From JAPORK01 sp026710285 (GTDB lineage: Bacteria; Pseudomonadota; Gammaproteobacteria; Pseudomonadales; Endozoicomonadaceae): 64,000 bases of DNA. Shown here piece after piece: positions 56,030-64,000 of the stretch (positions are counted from its first letter, which is position 1; the number at the start of each line of letters is the position of its first letter). A program made the position numbers and the translations under genes. The stretch is from assembly GCA_965201045.1 (NCBI GenBank), contig OZ241746.1, positions 5,518,001-5,582,000 on the forward strand, given 5' to 3'. The notes under the pieces are model-generated. The model was not told the DNA's origin. It saw only the letters and a program-made list of their open reading frames with translations, and searched no databases.

Positions 56030-59000
56030 ATGATAATCGCATTCAAAAAAGAGAAAAAGAATAAACTATTTAGCAGATATGTAATAATGTTTAGGAATAA
56101 AATAATTCTTTTTTCCGTTGCTCTGTTTTTTATAACAATGTTATTTTCTTTTAAACAAATCTGTTCAGCAACAATAAATTCACATCCATTATCCGCTCAC
56201 ACAACCAGGTCTGATTCTTCAAATTCTGCTTTAAAGAGAAAAAATACTAAATGGAAAGATTCTGCTTCTTCTGACAACAATAAAGAAACATGGTCTAATG
56301 CTTTTAACTTTCAAAAGTCATGGGGGACAACGGTAGATCCTCGTACAGGTATATTGATCGTTCATTTTAAAGTGGGTAGCTTATTAAGTAATTTAGGTCA
56401 TGGTCCTAACATCGACTTACAACTTAATTATAGTAGTAATGCTTCTGCTAATCCTGACGGAGCAGGTAGAGGGTGGAGCTGGAATTTGACCCATTTTAAT
56501 CTTAAAACAGATCAGTTAATGACATCACATGGACAAAGTTTTTGGTTGCATAAAGTCGGCATAAATCACTGGCAGCCTCTTTATCATAAATTATATGATA
56601 TTAAAATTAATGGGGATAAAAGCAAGAATTTTACTATTACTTATGCCAGTGGCTTAAAAGAAATATTGTCTCATGATGGCTATGAAACCCGGCTGGAACA
56701 ACAAAATGGTTGGGGGGTTAATTTTATTTATCATAAAGGAACACATTTATTACAGTCCATTGTTGATGATGAAGGGCACAAAATAACTATTGACAGAACC
56801 ATGGGATATATGGATATTATTAGTCACAGAAGTGATGGACAATCTGCTGTCATACGTATCGAAAATCATCAAAAAAAACCTGACAAACTCGTTTTTCTTT
56901 CAGGTTCTCAATCTGAAAGCCCAACTATTAATCTGAATTACAAAAATTATCTTTTGACAAATGTCATATATCCTTCTGGATTGAAAAAAAAATTTCTATT
57001 TAACTGTATTGATGCAATAAAATCTCCTGTATCAATATCAGGACGTTCTCGCTCTTTATGTGCCGTTGTGGCTGAAGAAACAGACCCGGGTGTTGGTCAA
57101 CCTGTGATGAAAACACGTTACTCTTATTCTCATGCAAATATTAATGGTCATGATTATCTTGGGTTTAACTCCGGACTGACTGCTGTAGTAAATAATAAAA
57201 AAGATACACTATTTGAGGCGCCTGTTGATTATTCATATCGAACCATTAAGGACGATGGACTTATAAAAGAAGTGCATATTTATAATAAATATCATCTGCT
57301 CATTGATGAAAAGCGGGTAAGTGACCATACAGAGAAAATATTGTCAGAAACAAAAAATTTCTTCTGTAATATAAAAATACCCAATGGTTGTGCACAGACC
57401 AGTTTTGCTGATCTTCCCGCTACTTATAGTTTGCCCTTAAAAATAGTTACCCAAGTATGGGGTAATTATTCCGGTCCGCCTGCCACGATGACTGTTACCA
57501 AGGAGTATAATAATGCAGGACAGGTAGTACGTAGTAAAGATGTTTATGGTCGTGTCACAATCACGCACTACTGTCCGGTGACAGGTGATAATGCATGCCC
57601 TGCTGAGCCTGATAACTGGTCTTTTAACAGGTTACCGGAGTCGGTTACATCTTATCCTGCTCCTACTGCTATAAATATACAGCCATCGCAACCTAAAACT
57701 ATATATAATTTTTATCGTAAGCAAAATAATTTATTTGACAAAAGTTATATATTAGTGCTGGATCATCAAGTTCATAAATTAAATCATAAGGATATAACAG
57801 TCTATCGTCACTATTATAAAGACCGAGCTAATCTGTTAACTTATGGTTTACTAAAGCAAACGATTCTGACAGATACAACTATTGCTTCATCACATGCAAT
57901 TATTCATGATTATAATTATATTCACAACCCAAAAAATCATACGTTGACTACTAATATTAGTGTTGAGCTAAGTCCCGGAAAACAACAACAGATGTCCTCT
58001 GTTACCAAAAGTTTGTTTACTAATCAAGTGCTTAAAAAAACAGGTGGCAATGGTATCAAAAGAAGGGATTATTATTATGATACAATGAATCGGCTTGTCC
58101 GGATTGATCTGGATAAAGACACTGCCTTTGCTGCGACTTTACGTTACCAGTATATGCTTTCTCCTGGAAATAATTATTTTATTGTAACCAGAGTAAACGG
58201 ATTACAACAGAAATTTGTCTTTGATAATGCCGGGCGTGAACTGATGCGTTTTAATGAAATGATATCAGCATCAGGAGAAGCTATACCCGGAAACTGGCAG
58301 CTAAAAAAAAGGTTATACTATGATAGTCATGGTCGTGTAACTGAACAAAGAGATTATATATCAGATGCGACTGGAAAAGTATATATATTAAAAACAACAA
58401 AAGACTACGATGATATGGGACGTATTACCCGTATTCATTTTCCTGACGGAGAAACAACTTTTCGGTTATACGATGATTCTGAACATTGTATGATCAGTTA
58501 CAAGCAAAGCAGTCAGGGTGAGCGTTCACCGGTTGCTGTTGTACAGGGTAATCTACTGGATAAACCGATAAAAAAGCGTATCCTGCCTGCTTCTTCAGCA
58601 CCACTGCCTTCAATAAAAGCAATGTGTAGCTTCAGAAAAATGGCAGCAAATAAAGCAAAAACAGAAACGATAACTTACGATGGTTGGGGACGTCCTGTTA
58701 TGACAGAAGATGTTGTGGGCAGGATTGTGCGTAAACATTATGATGAACTCGGACATTTGGATGACATTACTGATCCTGTCGGTAATCATATGCAACTTGT
58801 GTACAATTTGATTGGAAAAGTGACTGAACGTTGGGCATTACCTGCCAGAGGAGGACGTTATCTTTTATCATCAGCAGGTTATAATAACGTAGGTCAGTTG
58901 ATGTATAAATCTGGTGAAGACGGTAAAAAAACCACATTTACCTATACAGCAGCGGGACAACTCTCTACAGCCATTACACCTGGTGGACACCAGTTCTCAT

Positions 59001-61498
59001 GGAAATATAATACGGTGGGACTACCTGTTGCAAAGTATATTGATGGAAAATTATCACTACAAACTGACTATGATCATACGACAGCTAAACCAATAAAAAA
59101 GCAGGATGTGACTGGTATAACAACATGGAAGTATAGTATTGATGGTTTGATGGAGCAGGAAAAGCATACAGGAACAAACAGTTATCCTGATTATCAGCTA
59201 TCACATTATTACGACAATGACCGGCGTATTGTTAGTAGCACTGATATTAGTGGTGATATTGCACATGCGGAGTATGATACATTTGGACGTATTGCTGCCG
59301 TATTTTATCAGCCCCGACAGGGAAATACTCAAATACTTTATACACAAGACTATGATGCATTTTCACGTATAAGTGCTATTCACTATGGTAGTGGCATGCA
59401 ACGGATTATTCACTATGATAACTGGGATCATAAGCTTGATGTTACTGATACGCTGAACAAGCAATTATTATCCTGCTGGCATTTTGGTTACAGCCCGGAT
59501 AATAATATTGTGACATTACGCCAACAGGCAGAAAATCATCAGAAAGCTGTTTTAAATTATCAGTATGATCGGCTTGATAATTTAGTCAGTATGCATTGCA
59601 ATGGTTCTTCCGGTCTTCCGTTGTGCCCCCGGGATACTGCCTTTACCGGATCTGGTCTGAGCAAAGCACCTGTTATTACAAGTCAAAGTTATACTTTTAC
59701 ACCTTTAAACAGATTGTCACAGGTAAAAGAAGTATTACAAAATACAGCAACACAACAGACATTGAAGAAAACAGTTACTCATGATTATAATAATATAAAA
59801 GTGCCTTTACGTTTACAACAAACAGAGACACAGTGGAATCAACAGACACCGGTTATTCAGCATCTTTATTATGATAATACCGGTAATATGACCATCGACG
59901 GAGAAGGTAATCAGATAACCTATAATATTTTCAGTCAGATTACTCGTGTAATTAAGTCAAACGGAGAACAGAGTCAGTATGTTTATGATGGTAGCGGTCT
60001 TGAAAGACTGGAAGAAAATGCTTCCGGACGATATTATCTCTTTTATAGTGGCAATAAACTAATTAATGAAAAAGTAATTACTACAGCCAGTGAAAGTCAC
60101 ATTGTCGGTTATTATGGAGTAGCCAGAACCATCGATAATATATTGCATGAATATACAGAGCAAAATTATAAACACGATATTGTCGGAATTTTAACAAAAA
60201 AAACCAGAGATAACCTTCATCCATATCAATTAGCTCAGCGTAATGTTTATAGTCCCTATGGTATGGTCTGGCATAATCAACCAGTTTCTGCTGTGCTGAA
60301 GGTTAAAAATTTTTTTGGCTTTGACGGTCAGCGTACTGATCCTTCCACTGGATGGCAATTTTTGGGTTCAGGTCATCGTACGTATAATCCACAACAACGT
60401 TATTTTGTCAGTGAAGATCCAGTGGGTAACGGATATGCCTTTGCCAGCAACAATCCGATAATGAAAACAGACCCTTCAGGTAACATATCCAAAAGAACCA
60501 TGACAGCATTTCGGGTTTTGCGGTATATAGGTACATTTGGGTTTGGTGCTATAAAATCTTTTAATCATGTCCCAGGGCTGATAGTAGGAACAATTCTCAT
60601 GTGTGCGGCAAGTTTTGTTACCGTAATCCCGGCTATGGTCATCTGCGGGATGCTAGAAGGGATACAGGGTTATTTTGGATTTATGCTCGTTTCTGCCACT
60701 TTATCTGGTATTGATATTGCTTTTGATGAAAAAGGACTAAATATTGCTACATCTGTTGTAGGTGCTTTGCAGTTCATCACTGTTGTTATGTCAACGATGG
60801 TAATAATACCACAAATTTATAATTACTATTATCCGGCAGAACAAATGATGGCTGGACTCACAAATGAAGTATCTTCTGCCGGACGTGTTGCAGAAACGGC
60901 ATCTATGCTTGAAGAAAGCCCGCCACGATATGAAAGTCTTAATTTTGAAAATACAGATCAATCAATGAATCAGGTAGAAAATCGACAGTTGGATCAGGAT
61001 ATTGAAGTTTTTGCCACAAATCGTGATAGTCACTCTCCGGATATCACTACTGATAACGGTATGAAAGAATCCTCGGTGGGTGACGATGAGCATATGTATA
61101 GAGGGATAACAATAGCCAGTTGCGCTGCTACTCTTCGTGATAATCCGGTGTCAGATACTGTATTCGATGAATTTATCAATACACAAGCAGAATTTCCCTC
61201 TGCTGCTTACCGAAATGCTTTTAAAGATTTAATGACTTCTCTGGATATACACTCTACAACTGCAGAAAAAGGTGTCGTTAGTTTATATGATTTATTCCCT
61301 TCAACAGAAGAGGGTGCAACAATAGTTGTGGGTAAAGATGACATAAGTATTATACTAGTAAATTCTAATAAATTTACTCCCTACATGATTATTAATCGTT
61401 CGCTAAATTCACCACCCTATAGTTATGATCAGGTTATGCAACCTTTTCATGATAGTGAAGGTAACTTATTTGTTTATGAGTATTATCGTATTAGATAA
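56030..61498 (+). CDS. RHS/YD-repeat protein B5, a B4-type/B3-type hybrid
   Basis: 1822 residues. Codons 1 to about 842 follow B4 with scattered differences (one codon shorter near residue 60). After a switch between about 58549 and 58576 the gene is nearly identical to B3 to the stop. Differences from B3 in that part are few, for example VTDTLNKQLLSCWHF against VIDTLNKQLLSRWQF. The RHS core (D1481), PPxY (P1631-Y1634) and YEYYRIR end are therefore B3's. The frame is intact across the junction, so the hybrid is a full-length gene. It is direct evidence of recombination between array members. Confidence 0.9.
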   Translation: MIIAFKKEKKNKLFSRYVIMFRNKIILFSVALFFITMLFSFKQICSATINSHPLSAHTTRSDSSNSALKRKNTKWKDSASSDNNKETWSNAFNFQKSWGTTVDPRTGILIVHFKVGSLLSNLGHGPNIDLQLNYSSNASANPDGAGRGWSWNLTHFNLKTDQLMTSHGQSFWLHKVGINHWQPLYHKLYDIKINGDKSKNFTITYASGLKEILSHDGYETRLEQQNGWGVNFIYHKGTHLLQSIVDDEGHKITIDRTMGYMDIISHRSDGQSAVIRIENHQKKPDKLVFLSGSQSESPTINLNYKNYLLTNVIYPSGLKKKFLFNCIDAIKSPVSISGRSRSLCAVVAEETDPGVGQPVMKTRYSYSHANINGHDYLGFNSGLTAVVNNKKDTLFEAPVDYSYRTIKDDGLIKEVHIYNKYHLLIDEKRVSDHTEKILSETKNFFCNIKIPNGCAQTSFADLPATYSLPLKIVTQVWGNYSGPPATMTVTKEYNNAGQVVRSKDVYGRVTITHYCPVTGDNACPAEPDNWSFNRLPESVTSYPAPTAINIQPSQPKTIYNFYRKQNNLFDKSYILVLDHQVHKLNHKDITVYRHYYKDRANLLTYGLLKQTILTDTTIASSHAIIHDYNYIHNPKNHTLTTNISVELSPGKQQQMSSVTKSLFTNQVLKKTGGNGIKRRDYYYDTMNRLVRIDLDKDTAFAATLRYQYMLSPGNNYFIVTRVNGLQQKFVFDNAGRELMRFNEMISASGEAIPGNWQLKKRLYYDSHGRVTEQRDYISDATGKVYILKTTKDYDDMGRITRIHFPDGETTFRLYDDSEHCMISYKQSSQGERSPVAVVQGNLLDKPIKKRILPASSAPLPSIKAMCSFRKMAANKAKTETITYDGWGRPVMTEDVVGRIVRKHYDELGHLDDITDPVGNHMQLVYNLIGKVTERWALPARGGRYLLSSAGYNNVGQLMYKSGEDGKKTTFTYTAAGQLSTAITPGGHQFSWKYNTVGLPVAKYIDGKLSLQTDYDHTTAKPIKKQDVTGITTWKYSIDGLMEQEKHTGTNSYPDYQLSHYYDNDRRIVSSTDISGDIAHAEYDTFGRIAAVFYQPRQGNTQILYTQDYDAFSRISAIHYGSGMQRIIHYDNWDHKLDVTDTLNKQLLSCWHFGYSPDNNIVTLRQQAENHQKAVLNYQYDRLDNLVSMHCNGSSGLPLCPRDTAFTGSGLSKAPVITSQSYTFTPLNRLSQVKEVLQNTATQQTLKKTVTHDYNNIKVPLRLQQTETQWNQQTPVIQHLYYDNTGNMTIDGEGNQITYNIFSQITRVIKSNGEQSQYVYDGSGLERLEENASGRYYLFYSGNKLINEKVITTASESHIVGYYGVARTIDNILHEYTEQNYKHDIVGILTKKTRDNLHPYQLAQRNVYSPYGMVWHNQPVSAVLKVKNFFGFDGQRTDPSTGWQFLGSGHRTYNPQQRYFVSEDPVGNGYAFASNNPIMKTDPSGNISKRTMTAFRVLRYIGTFGFGAIKSFNHVPGLIVGTILMCAASFVTVIPAMVICGMLEGIQGYFGFMLVSATLSGIDIAFDEKGLNIATSVVGALQFITVVMSTMVIIPQIYNYYYPAEQMMAGLTNEVSSAGRVAETASMLEESPPRYESLNFENTDQSMNQVENRQLDQDIEVFATNRDSHSPDITTDNGMKESSVGDDEHMYRGITIASCAATLRDNPVSDTVFDEFINTQAEFPSAAYRNAFKDLMTSLDIHSTTAEKGVVSLYDLFPSTEEGATIVVGKDDISIILVNSNKFTPYMIINRSLNSPPYSYDQVMQPFHDSEGNLFVYEYYRIR

Positions 61499-64000
61499 TT
61501 CTATTATTTTATGAAGTCAATAATTGTTATTTTTAGAATAAAAAATATCAGTTGTCTATTTGGTATAATTTATGATAATCGCATTCAAAAAAGAGAAAAA
61601 GAATAAACTATTTAGTAGATATGTAATAATGTTCAGGAATAGAATCATTCTTTTTTCCGTTGCCCTGTTTTTTATAATAATGTTATTTCCTTTTAAACAA
61701 ATCTGTTCAGCAACAATAAATTCACATCCATTATCCACTCACACAACAACCAGGTCTGATTCTTCACATTCTGCTTTAAAGAGAAAAAATACTAAATGGA
61801 AAGATTCTGCTTCTTCTGACAACAATGAAGAAACATGGTCTAATGCTTTTAACTTTCAAAAGTCATGGGGGACAACAGTAGATCCTCGTACAGGTATATT
61901 GATCGTTCATTTTAAAGTGGGTAGCTTATTGAGTAATTTAGGTCATGGCCCTAACATCGACTTACAGCTTAATTATAGTAGTAATGCTTCTGCTAATCCT
62001 GATGGAGCTGGCAGAGGATGGAGCTGGAATCTTACCCATTTTAATCGTAAAACAGATCAGTTAATGACATCACATGGACAAAGCTTTTGGCTGCATAAGG
62101 TCGGTATAAATCACTGGCAGCCTCTTTATCATAAATTATATGATATTAAAATTGATGGAGATAAAAGCAAGAATTTTACCATTACTTATGCCAGCGGCTT
62201 AAAAGAAATATTGTCTCATGATGGCTATGAAACCCGGCTGGAACAACAAAATGGCTGGGGTGTTAATTTTATTTATCATAAAGGAACACATTTGTTACAG
62301 TCTGTTGTTGATGATGAAGGGCACAAAATAACTATTGACAGAACCATGGGATATATGGATATTATTAGTCACAGAAGTGATGGACAATCTGCTGTCATAC
62401 GTATTGAAAATCATCAAAAAAAACCTGATAAACTCGTTTTTCTTACAAGTTCTAAATCTGAAAACCCAACTATTAATCTGAATTACAACAACTATCTTTT
62501 GACAAATGTCATATATCCTTCCGGACTGAAAAAAAAATTTATATTTAACTGTATTGATGCAATAAAATCTCCTGTATCAACATCAGGACGTTTTCGCTCT
62601 TTATGTGCCGTTGTGGGTGAAGAAACAGACCCGGGTGTTGGTCAACCTGTGATGAAAACACGTTACTCTTATTCTCATGCAAATATTAATGGTCATGATT
62701 ATCTTGGGTTTAACTCCGGACTGACTGCTGTAGTAAATAATAAAAAAGATACACTATTTGAGGCGCCTGTTGATTATTCATATCGAACCATTAAGGACGA
62801 TGGACTTGTAAAAGAAGTGCATGTTTATAATAAATATCATCTGCTCATTGATGAAAAGCGGGTAAGTGACCATACAGAGAAAATATTGTCAGAGACAAAA
62901 AACTTTTTCTGTAATATAAAAATACCCAATGGTTGTGCACAGACCAGCTTTGCTGATCTTCCCGTTACTTATAGTTTGCCCTTAAAAATAGTTACCCGAG
63001 TGTGGGGTAGCTCTTCCAGTCCGCCTGCCACGATGACTGTTACCAAGGAGTATAATAATGCAGGACAAGTAGTACGTAGCAAAGATGTTTATGGTCGTGT
63101 CATAGTCACGCACTACTGTCCGGTTACAGGTGATAATGCATGCCCTGCTGAGCCTGATAACTGGTCTTTTAGCAGGTTACCAGAATCGGTTACATCTTAT
63201 CCTGCTCCTACTGCTATAAATATACAGCCATCGCAACCTAAAACTATATATAATTTTTATCGTAAGCAAGATAATTTATTTGACAAAAGTTATATCTTAG
63301 TGCTGGACCATCAAGTTCATAAATTAAATCATCAGGATATAACAGTCTACCGTCACTATTATAAAGACCGAGCTAATCTGTTAACTTATGGTTTACTAAA
63401 GCAAACTATTTTGACAGATACAACTATTGCTTCATCACATGCAATTATTCATGATTATAATTATATTCACAACCCAAAAAATCATACGTTGACTACTAAT
63501 GTTAGTGTTAAGCTAAGTCCCGGCAAACAACAACAGCTGTCCTCTGTTACCAAAAGTCTGTTTACTAATCAAATGCTTGAAAAAACAGGTGGCAATGGTC
63601 TCAAAAGAAGAGATTATTATTATGATACAATGAATCGGCTTGTCCAGATTGATCTGGATAAAGACACTGCCTTTGCTGCTACTTTACGTTACCAGTATAT
63701 GCTTTCTCCCGGAAACAATCATTTTATTGTAACCAGAGTAAACGGATTACAACAGAAATTTGTCTTTGATAATGCCGGGCGTCAACTTATGCATTTTAAT
63801 GAAATGATATCAGCATCAGGAGAAGCTATACCCGGACATTGGCAGCTAAAAAAAAGATTATACTATGATAGTCATGGTCGTGTAACTGAACAAAGAGATT
63901 ATATATCAGATGCGACTGGCAAAGCATATATTTTAAAAACAACAAAAGACTACGATGATGTGGGACGTATTAGCCGTATTCATTTTCCTGACGGAGAAAC
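58557..64000 (+). repeat. Long direct repeat, copy 2 (B5 3' half, spacer, B6 5' part)
   Basis: Second copy of 47473-52916. The left edge falls inside B5 where its sequence changes from B4-type to B3-type. Confidence 0.9.
61572..64000 (+). CDS. RHS/YD-repeat protein B6, 5' part (cut by window end)
   Basis: Open from ATG 61572 to the window end, about 809 codons. It is aligned without any gap to the first 809 codons of B4 at a distance of 11,084 bases; I saw about eight base differences, for example HGQSFWLH where B4 has HGKSFWLH. Signal-like segment, linker and shell are as in B4. The RHS core and C-terminal region lie outside the window. Confidence 0.88.
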   Translation, partial: MIIAFKKEKKNKLFSRYVIMFRNRIILFSVALFFIIMLFPFKQICSATINSHPLSTHTTTRSDSSHSALKRKNTKWKDSASSDNNEETWSNAFNFQKSWGTTVDPRTGILIVHFKVGSLLSNLGHGPNIDLQLNYSSNASANPDGAGRGWSWNLTHFNRKTDQLMTSHGQSFWLHKVGINHWQPLYHKLYDIKIDGDKSKNFTITYASGLKEILSHDGYETRLEQQNGWGVNFIYHKGTHLLQSVVDDEGHKITIDRTMGYMDIISHRSDGQSAVIRIENHQKKPDKLVFLTSSKSENPTINLNYNNYLLTNVIYPSGLKKKFIFNCIDAIKSPVSTSGRFRSLCAVVGEETDPGVGQPVMKTRYSYSHANINGHDYLGFNSGLTAVVNNKKDTLFEAPVDYSYRTIKDDGLVKEVHVYNKYHLLIDEKRVSDHTEKILSETKNFFCNIKIPNGCAQTSFADLPVTYSLPLKIVTRVWGSSSSPPATMTVTKEYNNAGQVVRSKDVYGRVIVTHYCPVTGDNACPAEPDNWSFSRLPESVTSYPAPTAINIQPSQPKTIYNFYRKQDNLFDKSYILVLDHQVHKLNHQDITVYRHYYKDRANLLTYGLLKQTILTDTTIASSHAIIHDYNYIHNPKNHTLTTNVSVKLSPGKQQQLSSVTKSLFTNQMLEKTGGNGLKRRDYYYDTMNRLVQIDLDKDTAFAATLRYQYMLSPGNNHFIVTRVNGLQQKFVFDNAGRQLMHFNEMISASGEAIPGHWQLKKRLYYDSHGRVTEQRDYISDATGKAYILKTTKDYDDVGRISRIHFPDGE

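Noticed and set aside
33886..64000. CRISPR or short tandem repeat array
   Set aside because: The repetitiveness comes from whole paralogous genes and YD-repeat codons, not from short direct repeats with spacers.

Overview
The window looks like the chromosome of an AT-rich gammaproteobacterium that lives with a eukaryotic host. The core block alaS-lysC-csrA has the gene order known from Pseudomonas and Oceanospirillales relatives, and clpB and an RnfB-like ferredoxin follow. The genes between that core and the window end are of a kind expected in an intracellular or host-associated bacterium: a protein-kinase-like protein, a classical-type protein tyrosine phosphatase, a coiled-coil membrane protein, a pentapeptide/ion-channel fusion and a large array of exported RHS/YD-repeat proteins. 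I cannot name the species from the sequence alone; an Endozoicomonas/Endonucleobacter-like symbiont is a guess.

Layout. 1-4880: promoter region, alaS, lysC and csrA, the last with an unusual repeat-encoded tail. 4881-5967: no intact gene; it holds the decayed 3' part of a group II intron reverse transcriptase/maturase. 5968-16689: a minus-strand coiled-coil membrane protein, clpB (minus), a soluble RnfB-like ferredoxin (plus), then on the minus strand a kinase-like protein, a tyrosine phosphatase and a channel fusion. 17233-28486: two giant family-A RHS proteins in tandem (A1, A2). 28640-32498: a patchwork of insertion-sequence remnants around a very AT-rich fragment (HTH gene, queF, VOC protein, a broken 3' gene end) that resembles Campylobacterota DNA. 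32499-33167: the detached 3' end of a third family-A gene. 33579-33809: a small ORF ending like family B. 33886-64000: a head-to-tail array of family-B RHS genes (B1 to B6, the last cut by the window end), separated by only 73 or 76 bases.

How it fits together. At least eight RHS-type genes of about 5.5 kb fill almost everything from 17.2 kb to the end. They have N-terminal secretion-type hydrophobic segments, long YD-repeat shells, an RHS core ending in a DPSGN motif, a hydrophobic multi-helix stretch and a C-terminal region that varies in blocks. Both families share a distantly similar C-terminal domain ending in a VYxYxR-type tail. Family B also carries PPxY or LPxY motifs just after the membrane segments. 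No immunity gene separates the copies. The array is actively recombining: a segment of at least 5.4 kb recurs at a distance of 11,084 bases with about 99.7% identity by eye, B5 is a B4-type/B3-type hybrid, and A1 and A2 share an almost 0.9 kb identical tract inside more diverged sequence. I read it as a self-diversifying locus of exported, probably host-directed proteins; the export and target claims are inference.
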